Made by a program: the position numbers and the translations under genes. The notes beneath the pieces are model-generated. The model searched no databases. It was not told where the DNA came from and saw only the letters and a program-made list of their open reading frames with translations. Positions 8,904 through 16,400 of a stretch of DNA of 64,000 nt are shown one piece after another. Position 1 is the stretch's first letter; each line of letters opens with the position of its first letter. This DNA comes from Gordonia sp. KTR9 (GTDB lineage: Bacteria; Actinomycetota; Actinomycetes; Mycobacteriales; Mycobacteriaceae): NCBI RefSeq assembly GCF_000143885.2, contig NC_018581.1, positions 434,001-498,000 on the forward strand, in the 5' to 3' direction.

Positions 8904-10307
8904 GTGACGACCATCCCCGCCGAGCCCCCGGTGACCGATCCGCCGGAGGGCAAGCGTACGAGCCTTCGACGAGTGGCCGCCGCGAGTTCCATCGGTACGA
9001 CCATCGAGTTCTACGACTTCTTCATCTACGGCACCGCCGCCGCCCTGGTCTTCCCGACGGTCTTCTTCCCATCCGCCGACGAGGTCACCGGGACGATCGC
9101 CTCCTTCGCGACCTTCGCCGTGGCCTTCTTCGCACGGCCGGTCGGCGCGATGCTCTTCGGGCATTTCGGTGACCGGATCGGCCGCAAGCGCACCCTGGTC
9201 TGGACCCTGTTGATCATGGGGCTGGCGACGGTCGCGATCGGGCTCCTGCCCGGGTACGAGACCGGCGTGTTCGGCTTCGCCGAATCCGGTATCGGCATCG
9301 CCGCACCGATCGCGCTGGTGTTCCTGCGGTTCCTGCAGGGCTTCGCCGTCGGCGGCGAGTGGGCGGGCGCGACACTCCTCACCGCCGAGTACGCCCCGCC
9401 CGGCAAGCGCGGGCTCTACGCGATGTTCCCGCAACTCGGCCCCGCCTTCGCCTTCTTCCTGTCGAGCCTCACGTTCCTCATCGCGAGCCTGACCCTCGGC
9501 GAGACCAGTTCGGCATTCCTCGACTTCGGCTGGCGTATCCCGTTCATCCTGTCCTTCGCGCTGGTCGCGGTGGGGCTGTGGGTCCGACTCGCCGTCGCGG
9601 AGACCCCGGTGTTCCGGGAGGCTCAGCAGCGCAAGGCGACCGGCGACGCCGCGGCCGACGGCCCCGCCCTGCCGTTCCTCGATGCCTTCCGCCACCAGTG
9701 GCGCGAGATCCTCATCGCCGGCGGCGCGCTGGCGAGCCTGTTCTCGCTGTTCTACATGGGCACGGCGTTCCTCACGAACTACGGCACGAAGTCGCTGGAG
9801 CTGTCCCGGACCTTCGTGCTGACCGCGGGCATGGGCGCGGCCGTGGTGTTCGGACTGTCGACCGCGGCGTCGGCGGTGTGGTCGGACCGCGTGGGGCGTC
9901 GCCGCGTCATCCTCACCTCGTGCGCCGTCGCGATCCCGTGGTCGCTGGTGCTGTTCCCGATCCTCGAGATCGGCGGCGGTCTCGCGTTCGTCATCGGGCT
10001 CCTCGGCACGCTGCTCATCTTCGGCATCGCCTACGGACCCGCCGGTGCGCTCCTGCCCGAGCTGTTCGAGGCGCGGTACCGCTACACCGGTGCGGGGATG
10101 GGCTACAACCTGGCCGGCATCCTCGGCGGGGCGATCCCGCCGCTGATCGCCGCCCCGCTGATCGCCGGTCCCGGTGCGATCTGGGTCGGTGTCCTGCTCG
10201 CCGGTCTGTCGGCACTCAGCGTGGTGTGCACGATCATGATCGTCGAGACCAAGGACAAGACGATGCGCGCGTCGGCCACCGATGACGAGCAGGTGTTGGT
10301 CGCGTAA
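8904..10307 (+). CDS. MHS-family metabolite:proton symporter
   Basis: The 467-residue major facilitator has the MHS signature in helix 1 (GTTIEFYDFFIYGTAAALVF). The loop 2-3 motif GHFGDRIGRKRTLVWTLL and RFLQGFAVGGEWAGATLL in helix 4 are also present. About twelve membrane helices are visible. I chose the GTG at 8904 because AAAGGGA lies 10 bases upstream and the preceding in-frame codons are not membrane-protein-like. MHS members import organic acids, shikimate or betaines with protons. The substrate cannot be assigned. It is divergent from the leuA leader and is followed by a strong terminator. Confidence 0.92.
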   Translation: MTTIPAEPPVTDPPEGKRTSLRRVAAASSIGTTIEFYDFFIYGTAAALVFPTVFFPSADEVTGTIASFATFAVAFFARPVGAMLFGHFGDRIGRKRTLVWTLLIMGLATVAIGLLPGYETGVFGFAESGIGIAAPIALVFLRFLQGFAVGGEWAGATLLTAEYAPPGKRGLYAMFPQLGPAFAFFLSSLTFLIASLTLGETSSAFLDFGWRIPFILSFALVAVGLWVRLAVAETPVFREAQQRKATGDAAADGPALPFLDAFRHQWREILIAGGALASLFSLFYMGTAFLTNYGTKSLELSRTFVLTAGMGAAVVFGLSTAASAVWSDRVGRRRVILTSCAVAIPWSLVLFPILEIGGGLAFVIGLLGTLLIFGIAYGPAGALLPELFEARYRYTGAGMGYNLAGILGGAIPPLIAAPLIAGPGAIWVGVLLAGLSALSVVCTIMIVETKDKTMRASATDDEQVLVA

Positions 10308-10333
10308 CCGACTGTCCCACAACCCCACACGCC

Positions 10334-10368
10334 ACTCCGCCCCGAGCCGAATCGGCTCGGGGCGGAGT
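10334..10368. terminator. Bidirectional terminator, 17-bp perfect stem
   Basis: A 35-nt perfect palindrome (arm ACTCCGCCCCGAGCCGA) has a single central base. It sits between the convergent MHS symporter and GH16 genes. Confidence 0.85.
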
Positions 10369-10476
10369 TGGATGGGCGCAGCGGCCGGACCCTTCGTGAC
10401 GCGCCCTCCGCAAGCTTCGGGCGCTCCTCAGGGAGCGGTGGGTCTGCGGTCCCTTCGGATCAGGCGCGCCGGCGGC

Positions 10477-11367
10477 TCACGGGGTGTAGCGCAGCCAGTC
10501 GACGGTCATCGTCGCCGGGCTCGGGGTCGTCGACGACGGCGGGCCGGGCCAGAGGCCACCGACGGCGACGTTGAGCAGTGCGTACATCGGCTTGTCGAAG
10601 ACCCATCGTTCATCGCCGGTGAGCGAGGACCGGTTGATCGTGTAGACGGCGTTGCCGTCGATGGTGAAGCGGATCTGCGACGACGTCTTGGTCACCGCGT
10701 ACTCGTGGAAGTCGCCGGGGTCGACGCCGGTGAGATCGTGGCCCCGCTCCCAGCGACCGGCGAGGGGGCCCGGCAGCGGGAGCCCGGGGAGGAGGTCGGT
10801 CAGCGAGATGTCGAGGGAGCCGGTGGCGGTTCCGAGGGCCGTCGGCCCGTGTACGCCCACGTGCACCCAGTCGGAGGTGTTGATCGTCTCCGCGATGTCG
10901 ACTTCACCGGCCGCCGGATAACCGACGGAGTCGATGTCGCTCCCCAGCAACCAGAACGCCGGGTGCAGCCCGCGGCCTTGCGGCAGGGAGATGCGCGCGG
11001 AGATCGTCCCGTAGGTGAATTCGAAGCTGTCCTTCGTGGTCAGCCGGGCCGATGTCCAGCCGCCCGTCGCGGCGCGTCGAGCCTCGATGAGCAGGTTGCC
11101 GTTGCCGTCCAGGCGCGAGTTGAGACGGTCGGCGGTGTAGTTCTGCACCTCGTTGTTGCCCCAGCCGCCTGCGCCGGTCTCGTGTTGCAGTGCCGACGGC
11201 AACGTGCCGGCCGCGCCGTTGAACTCGAGGCTGAACGGCTCGTCGGCGTGGGCGGTGGCCGGCAGGGACAGTGCTGCCGCGGCCGACAGCGCCGTGACGG
11301 CGGCGACGGGAGCGACGTGCGATCCCAGCCGACGGAAGAATCCTCGTCGTGGAGGTGAGACAGTCAT
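10477..11367 (-). CDS. Secreted glycoside hydrolase family 16 (beta-glucanase type)
   Basis: The 296-residue precursor has a basic N-terminus with paired arginines (PRRGFFRR), a hydrophobic core and a likely cleavage after ATAHA near residue 42, so Tat or Sec export is expected. The mature part is one GH16 jelly roll with the catalytic GEVDIAE motif (ExDxxE) and GNNEVQNYTADRLN near its start, as in laminarinases. It should hydrolyse beta-1,3 or mixed beta-glucans outside the cell. I prefer the ATG at 11367. A TTG at 11385 is in frame but adds residues atypical of a signal peptide. It is monocistronic on the minus strand. Confidence 0.9.
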   Translation of the reverse strand: MTVSPPRRGFFRRLGSHVAPVAAVTALSAAAALSLPATAHADEPFSLEFNGAAGTLPSALQHETGAGGWGNNEVQNYTADRLNSRLDGNGNLLIEARRAATGGWTSARLTTKDSFEFTYGTISARISLPQGRGLHPAFWLLGSDIDSVGYPAAGEVDIAETINTSDWVHVGVHGPTALGTATGSLDISLTDLLPGLPLPGPLAGRWERGHDLTGVDPGDFHEYAVTKTSSQIRFTIDGNAVYTINRSSLTGDERWVFDKPMYALLNVAVGGLWPGPPSSTTPSPATMTVDWLRYTP

Positions 11368-11426
11368 GGAGAAGAAGTACCACAAGTAACTTCTGCCTCA
11401 TATGCCTCGTTCGTCACATTCCCCGG

Positions 11427-12008
11427 TCAACCCTTCGGGGGTTCGGAAAACGCCGCACGTCCCCAGTGGCCGGCGAAGGCCACCTCGCCGAGCGGCAGCC
11501 GTGACCGGGGCTTTTCGTCGCGGGCACGGATCTCCTCGGGAAGGGACGTCGGGTCGGCGGCGAGTACGCCGATGCCGAGCAACACCAGCGGCCGCTTGTC
11601 CGCCGGGATGCCGAAGCTGTCGCGGGCGGCCACGGGGTCGAAACCGGCCATCGGGTGCGCGTTGAATCCGAGGGCCTCGGCCTGCAGGATCATCTGCGCC
11701 ACCGCGAGCCCGCAGTCGACCGCCCCGTAGGTGTCGGCCTTCGCGTCGTCGGGATCATCGGTGGTGCAGACCAGGACGAGCGCCGCCGAGCGCGGCGCCC
11801 ACCCCGAGTTCCCCCGGGTCAGGACGCCGCAGAGGGCTGCGAAGGTCGGGTCGTCGCGCAGGCCCACGATGAATCGCACCGGTTGTACCCGGCCCCAGGT
11901 GGGCGCCCAGCGTCCGGCGTCGACGATCGTGGTGATGTCCTCGACGGAGACGGTCGCGGACGGGTCGTAGCCGCGGGCACTCCAGCGCCCCGAGATCAGT
12001 TCGTGCAT
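11427..12008 (-). CDS. Nitroreductase-family protein
   Basis: The 193-residue protein has the FMN-binding start of the family (ISGRWSARGYDPSATVS, then DAGRWAPTWGRVQPVRFIV). It also has the central helix DCGLAVAQMILQAEALGFNAHPMAGFD and the strand PLVLLGIGVLA. These enzymes are FMN-dependent NAD(P)H oxidoreductases acting on nitro compounds, quinones or related substrates. It is downstream of the DHA2 exporter with a 29-bp gap on the same strand, so it is probably co-transcribed and under the same TetR control. That pairing suggests detoxification or drug modification plus export, which is inference. Confidence 0.87.
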   Translation of the reverse strand: MHELISGRWSARGYDPSATVSVEDITTIVDAGRWAPTWGRVQPVRFIVGLRDDPTFAALCGVLTRGNSGWAPRSAALVLVCTTDDPDDAKADTYGAVDCGLAVAQMILQAEALGFNAHPMAGFDPVAARDSFGIPADKRPLVLLGIGVLAADPTSLPEEIRARDEKPRSRLPLGEVAFAGHWGRAAFSEPPKG

Positions 12009-12037
12009 CCGCCCGAGGGTAGCGGTGTCGCGTGGTC

Positions 12038-13618
12038 CTACTCGGCGCGTGCCGACGTCGAGAGCTCGGAGTCGGGGAGCCGGACCTCGGCGACCTCGGC
12101 CTGCGGATCGGCGGGCTCGTCGCGCATGACGACGAGCAGGATGGCACCCAGGACGAGGAGTGCGAGACCGCTCGCGAGCGACGCGGCGTGCATGCCGTCG
12201 ACGAACGACTGTTTCGCGGCGGCGGCAAGACCCTCACCGGCGGGGCCCATGTCGGTCGAGCGGTGCAGCGTCTCGCCGAGGGTGTCGCCGAACGCCCAGC
12301 CCTGGTCGCCGTCCCGGAAGACGAGGGTGGCCAGCGATCCGAGCAGGGCCAGCCCCATCGCGGTACCGAGCTCGAAGCTCGTCTCCGAGATGCCGGACGC
12401 GGCACCCGACCGTTCCGGTGGCACCGAGCCGACGACCACGACCGACACGAGGCTGAACTGGATGCCGTAGCCGACGCCCGCGATCGTCGTGCACAGCACG
12501 TACACCCAGACCGGCGACGAGGTGCCGAGGGTCAGCATGCCGAGGTTGCCGGCGGCGGCGAGGCCGACGGAACCGACGAAGGCCAGCCGGGTGCCCAGGA
12601 ACGAGGCGACCTTGGTCGCCCCGATGGAGAACACCGCCACCGCGACGGCCATCGGGAGGCCGGCGATCGCCGCGGCCAGGACGTCGTGGCCCATGACCGA
12701 CTGGAGGTACACGCCGGTCAGGTAGGACATGCCGCCGAGTGCCATCATCCCGATGAGTGCGACGGCGACCGCGCTGCTGAACTGCGCGTTCCGGAACAAG
12801 GTGAGATCGAGCAGCGGTGACGCGACTCGCCGCTGGTGGAGCAGGAACGTGATGAGCAGCGCGGCGCCCACCACCCCGGCGAGGACCACGGCTGTCGTGG
12901 CACCGTCGCTCGCCACCGTCTTGATCGCGTAGACGAGCGGGAGGATTCCGGCCATCGAGAGCACGACGCCGACGACGTCGAAGGGATCGTTGGTCGCGGC
13001 CCGGTACTCGGGGATCAGGCGCGGCCCGAAGACGAACAGCAGGACGAGTACCGGCACGTTGATGAGGAAGACGACGCCCCACCAGAAGTGGTGCAGCAGA
13101 ACGCCTCCGATGACCGGGCCGACCGCGCTGCCGCCGGCGAACGCCGCGGTCCACACGCCGATCGCGCGACCGCGCTGACGGGCGTCGGAGAACATGTTGG
13201 CGATGAGCGACAGGCTCGACGGCAGCAGGGTCGCCCCGCCGATGCCCATCAGGGCACGCGCCGCGATCAGGATCCCGGCCGTGGGTGCGAAGGCGGCGAT
13301 GACCGAGGCGACGCCGAACAGGCCGGCGCCGGCGAGCAGGATTCGACGACGGCCGATGCGGTCACCGACATTGCCCATCGTGATGAGGAGTCCGGCGATG
13401 AGGAACCCGTAGATGTCGAGAATCCACAACTGCTGGGCCGCGGACGGCGCGAGAGCGTCGGTGATCGACGGGATCGCGAGGTACAGCACCGAGACGTCCA
13501 TCGAGACCAGGAACACCGGGAGGGTCAGCACGGCCAGTCCCAGCCACGTTCGTCGGTCGGCGGCACCCGGGGTGGTCGGGTGGAGCCGGTTCGACGGGTC
13601 GAGCTGGGCGGACATCAT
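12038..13618 (-). CDS. DHA2-family multidrug exporter (MFS, 14 TM)
   Basis: The 526-residue protein has the DHA2 plan of fourteen helices. Motif A is GNVGDRIGRRRILLAGAG (about residues 80-97) and motif C appears as SAVGPVIGGVLLHHFWWGVVF. The N-terminal helix carries the acidic segment VSMDVSVLYLAIPSI typical of EmrB/QacA relatives. It should exchange protons for hydrophobic drugs at the inner membrane. The gene is divergent from a TetR regulator across a 118-bp gap full of GTACGC half-sites. The nitroreductase follows in the same direction. The drug specificity is unknown. Confidence 0.93.
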   Translation of the reverse strand: MMSAQLDPSNRLHPTTPGAADRRTWLGLAVLTLPVFLVSMDVSVLYLAIPSITDALAPSAAQQLWILDIYGFLIAGLLITMGNVGDRIGRRRILLAGAGLFGVASVIAAFAPTAGILIAARALMGIGGATLLPSSLSLIANMFSDARQRGRAIGVWTAAFAGGSAVGPVIGGVLLHHFWWGVVFLINVPVLVLLFVFGPRLIPEYRAATNDPFDVVGVVLSMAGILPLVYAIKTVASDGATTAVVLAGVVGAALLITFLLHQRRVASPLLDLTLFRNAQFSSAVAVALIGMMALGGMSYLTGVYLQSVMGHDVLAAAIAGLPMAVAVAVFSIGATKVASFLGTRLAFVGSVGLAAAGNLGMLTLGTSSPVWVYVLCTTIAGVGYGIQFSLVSVVVVGSVPPERSGAASGISETSFELGTAMGLALLGSLATLVFRDGDQGWAFGDTLGETLHRSTDMGPAGEGLAAAAKQSFVDGMHAASLASGLALLVLGAILLVVMRDEPADPQAEVAEVRLPDSELSTSARAE

Positions 13619-13649
13619 TGCCTCCTTCGCGGTAACGACTGCTACCTAC

Positions 13650-13697
13650 GCGTACGGTGTACGCGGATCAGCGTACGGGGATGGGTACGCTGTACGC
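13650..13697. promoter_or_regulatory. Operator cluster for the divergent TetR/DHA2 pair
   Basis: The half-site GTACGC occurs repeatedly in both orientations. GCGTAC and GTACGC are spaced by 3 bp at 13650-13664 and by 8 bp at 13671-13690, and another GTACGC ends at 13697. The cluster occupies the middle of the gap between the two divergent starts, where a repressor could block both promoters. Confidence 0.7.
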
Positions 13698-13736
13698 AAT
13701 CGCTTTATTCCCGCTCTGAGCAGGAGGAACCGCGCA

Positions 13737-14399
13737 GTGACGTCCGACACCTCGAAACTGTCGACCGCGACGATCGTGGACGCCGCGATCGCCGTCGCCG
13801 ACGACGACGGAATCGGCTCGCTGTCGATGCGGCGGGTCGCCGAGAAACTGGGGGTCGGGGCGATGTCGCTGTATCGCCACGTCGCGGACAAGGACGCCCT
13901 GTTGCAGGCGATGTCGACCGAGGTGGGACGCCGGTTCCCGTATCCCGTGGACACCCAGCCCGGATGGCGCGCCCGGGTGCAGGTCGCCGTCGACGTCGAC
14001 TGGGAGCTCTACACCCGGCACCCATGGGTCGTCCTGGCCTACTCGTCGCCACGGCACAGCTACGGCGAGGATTCACTGGCGTGCCTCGACTGGCTCGCCG
14101 CCGGGTTCCTGGAACTCGGTGTCGGCATCGAACGAGCCACCGACATGGCGCTGTCCGTCTGGAGTTTCGTCCACGGTGTCGCACTCGTCGCGGTGAGCGA
14201 TCAACTGCTCCACGACGATTCGCTGCTGCCGTCCGCCGGACTCGCGGACGTGATCTCGGGCGAGTCCGAGGTCGAGGTCCCGTCGCACCTCGCGCGTCTG
14301 GCCGGCCGGCGCGACGCCGGCCGGCTCCTCGATCCCCGCGCGCGGCTCGACGCCGGAATCGATTATCTCTGTCTGGGATTCGCGGCGTCGGCGGTGTGA
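13737..14399 (+). CDS. TetR-family regulator (tetracycline-repressor C-terminal type)
   Basis: The 220-residue protein has a TetR DNA-binding domain (ATIVDAAIAVADDDGIGSLS, then RRVAEKLGVGAMSLYRHVADKDALL) and a C-terminal domain like that of tetracycline repressors (LYTRHPWVVLAY in the middle). The GTG at 13737 is preceded by a perfect AGGAGG nine bases upstream, and earlier in-frame codons cross the operator region. It is divergent from the DHA2 exporter and very probably represses it and itself through the GTACGC array. The inducer is presumably a drug exported by DHA2. Confidence 0.9.
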   Translation: MTSDTSKLSTATIVDAAIAVADDDGIGSLSMRRVAEKLGVGAMSLYRHVADKDALLQAMSTEVGRRFPYPVDTQPGWRARVQVAVDVDWELYTRHPWVVLAYSSPRHSYGEDSLACLDWLAAGFLELGVGIERATDMALSVWSFVHGVALVAVSDQLLHDDSLLPSAGLADVISGESEVEVPSHLARLAGRRDAGRLLDPRARLDAGIDYLCLGFAASAV

Positions 14400-14410
14400 A
14401 TCAACCGCCC

Positions 14411-14520
14411 CTGGGGTGCGCGCGAAGCGGGTCGTCTCGTGCTCCCTGGGGTGCGAGCGAAGCGGGTCGTCTCGTGCTCCCTGAGGTGCGAGCGAAGCGG
14501 GTCGGCTCCTGCTCCCTGAG
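14411..14520. repeat. 35-bp tandem repeats, left of the IS
   Basis: Units begin at 14411, 14446, 14481 and 14516, exactly 35 bp apart. The unit is CTGAGGTGCGAGCGAAGCGG followed by GTCGGCTCCTGCTCC, with small changes (CTGGG and GTCTCGT) in the leftmost two copies. The array resumes at 16175 after the insertion element. There are no spacers, so it is not CRISPR. It lies downstream of the TetR gene and encodes nothing recognisable. Confidence 0.9.
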
Positions 14521-16174
14521 CCTGGATCTTTCATGGGCGTGTGGGGTTGTCGGCGTGTGAATACGCGAAAGTGCCTGTCTGCCAGTGGATTATTGAATCA
14601 CCACAAGACAATGATCCTGGCGCAGAGAGGCACTTCGCACGTGAAGCATAACCGCTACCCACATCTGGTTGTCGATACCGACCGCAGTGAGTCACTGACC
14701 AGCACCACCGGCGCGGTCCTGCTACGCAAGACCATGCAGATCGCCGGTCTCGATACCGCCCTGAGCGCGGCATTGATGCCGTGGACAACCTCGCGCACCG
14801 TGCACCACCCCGCCAAAGTGCTGCTCGACCTCGCGACCGCGGTCGCCGTGGGCGGTGACTGTGTGTCTGATCTGGCGATCGTGCGCGCCCAACCCGCCCT
14901 GTTCGGCACCGTCGCCTCGGACCCGACAGCCTCTCGCCTGATCAACACACTCGCCGAGGACTCCACCGCAGCCGTGGCCGCCATCCGCCAGGCCCGCGCA
15001 CACTGCCGAGAACGCGTGTGGGCGCGGCGACGGCCCCTGGAGGGACGACCGGGCAGCTTCGACGGCGGGCAGGTCATCATCGATCTCGACGCCACCACCG
15101 TGACCGCGCACTCGGACAAAGAACACGCCGAAATCAACTACAAACGCCAGTACGGCCACGCCCCGATGTGCGCACTGCTCGATCACGGCCAGTACGGCAC
15201 CGGTGAACCACTCATCTGCGACCTCCGCCGCGGCGGCGCCTCACCCCAAGGCGCTGACCTGCACATCACCACGCTGAGCGCCGCGTTGGACCAGCTACCG
15301 GCCGGTGAACGCGGCCAGGTACTCGTCCGCACCGACGCCGCGGGATGTTCCAAAGAGTTCCTGGCCCACATCACCGACGCCGGATTGCAGTACTCGATCG
15401 GCTACATCGTCTCCGACACCATCAAAACCGCACTGGCCCGACTACCCGAACAGGCCTGGCAACCAGCCATCGACACCCACGGTGAACCTCGACTCGACGC
15501 CCACGTCGCCGAGCTGACCAGCACGATTCCCGCCCTGGCCAACGCTGATGCCCCCTCATGGCCGGCAGGGATGCGCGTCATCGTCCGCCGCGAGTACCCC
15601 CACTCCGGGGCCCAACTACGGTTGACCGATATCGATGGCCGCCGCTACACCGTGTTCGCCACCAACACCCGCGGCACCGGCTGGACGCTACCCACCCTCG
15701 AACTACGCCACCGCCAACGCGCCCGCGCCGAGGACCGCATCCGCAACCTCAAAGACACCGGACTGGCCAACCTGCCGTTCCAGGCGTTCACCAAGAACCA
15801 GATCTGGCTGGAAATAGTCTGTCTGGCAACAGAACTACTGGTATGGACCCAAACCCTATGTTGGGGCCCTCACGCCACAATCCGCCGATGGGAACCCAAA
15901 CAACTACGCCTACGCATCCTCGCCGTGGCCGGGCGCATCATCCACTCCGGACGACGCCAACTCCTGCGACTACCGACCAACTGGCCCCACCTGGAGACCA
16001 TCACCACCGGCTGGACCGCACTACACACCACCTGAGCACCCCAACGACCACGCACTCAGTCTCTGCAGCCCCACACCCGACAAACCCAGGACCCGAAGAA
16101 CCGGCCACACGCCGGAACCCCCGCACGCCCACACCACAACCCCACCCGCCCCAACCTCACGTGAAAGATCCAGG
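14521..16174 (+). mobile_element. IS1380-family insertion sequence, complete
   Basis: The element is 1654 bp. Its ends are inverted repeats: CCTGGATCTTTCA at 14521-14533 and its exact complement at 16162-16174, with partial similarity further in. It is flanked by the direct repeat CTGAG (14516-14520 and 16175-16179). Removing the element and one copy restores an unbroken 35-bp repeat, so CTGAG is a true 5-bp target duplication. A single intact transposase gene fills it. The clean ends and exact duplication point to recent insertion. Confidence 0.93.
14641..16035 (+). CDS. IS1380-family transposase
   Basis: The 464-residue protein is a DDE transposase. It has the first Asp in IDLDATTVTAHSDKEHAEIN, the second in VLVRTDAAGCSKEFLAHI and the Glu in AEDRIRNLKDTGLANLPF, all in IS1380-type contexts. 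I took the GTG at 14641 (VKHNRYPHLVVDTD). An in-frame reading from 14533 would start inside the terminal repeat. An imperfect inverted repeat (14565-14585 with 14617-14638) lies just before the GTG and could fold over the start in read-through RNA. The gene is intact. Confidence 0.93.
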   Translation: MKHNRYPHLVVDTDRSESLTSTTGAVLLRKTMQIAGLDTALSAALMPWTTSRTVHHPAKVLLDLATAVAVGGDCVSDLAIVRAQPALFGTVASDPTASRLINTLAEDSTAAVAAIRQARAHCRERVWARRRPLEGRPGSFDGGQVIIDLDATTVTAHSDKEHAEINYKRQYGHAPMCALLDHGQYGTGEPLICDLRRGGASPQGADLHITTLSAALDQLPAGERGQVLVRTDAAGCSKEFLAHITDAGLQYSIGYIVSDTIKTALARLPEQAWQPAIDTHGEPRLDAHVAELTSTIPALANADAPSWPAGMRVIVRREYPHSGAQLRLTDIDGRRYTVFATNTRGTGWTLPTLELRHRQRARAEDRIRNLKDTGLANLPFQAFTKNQIWLEIVCLATELLVWTQTLCWGPHATIRRWEPKQLRLRILAVAGRIIHSGRRQLLRLPTNWPHLETITTGWTALHTT

Positions 16175-16259
16175 CTGAGGTGCGAGCGAAGCGGGTCGGC
16201 TCCTGCTCCCTGAGGTGCGAGCGAAGCGGGTCGGCTCCTGCTCCCTGAGGTGCGAGCGA
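16175..16259. repeat. 35-bp tandem repeats, right of the IS
   Basis: The array interrupted by the IS continues with units starting at 16175, 16210 and 16245. The last is cut short where the sequence enters the large inverted repeat. Confidence 0.88.
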
Positions 16260-16339
16260 AGCGAGCCTCGAAGGGTCTCGCAAGGCATCTCACCAGGCCC
16301 TTCGAGGCTCGTCGCTATCGCTCCTCGCACCTCAGGGAG
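16241..16339. terminator. Large two-part inverted repeat at the end of the array
   Basis: The outer arms CTCCCTGAGGTGCGAG (16241-16256) and the exact complement at 16324-16339 are 16 bp. The inner arms GAGCCTCGAAGGG (16263-16275) and 16298-16310 are 13 bp. The outer left arm is the repeat unit itself and the right arm is its inverted copy. It may act as a terminator before the convergent minus-strand gene that ends at 16401, or be a REP-like element. Confidence 0.65.
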
Positions 16340-16400
16340 CAGGGGGGCGCTCCCACCTCAGGGGGCAGGGGGGCGCTGCGCACGTATGGGAGCAGAGGGG

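Noticed and set aside
8766..10328. A 520-codon minus-strand frame opposite the MHS symporter
   Set aside because: Its composition (Glu, Arg, Asp, Gln runs) is the mirror of a membrane-protein gene and it has no ribosome site.
14411..16259. Tandem repeats as a possible CRISPR array
   Set aside because: Units are directly adjacent at 35 bp with no unique spacers and no cas genes are present.
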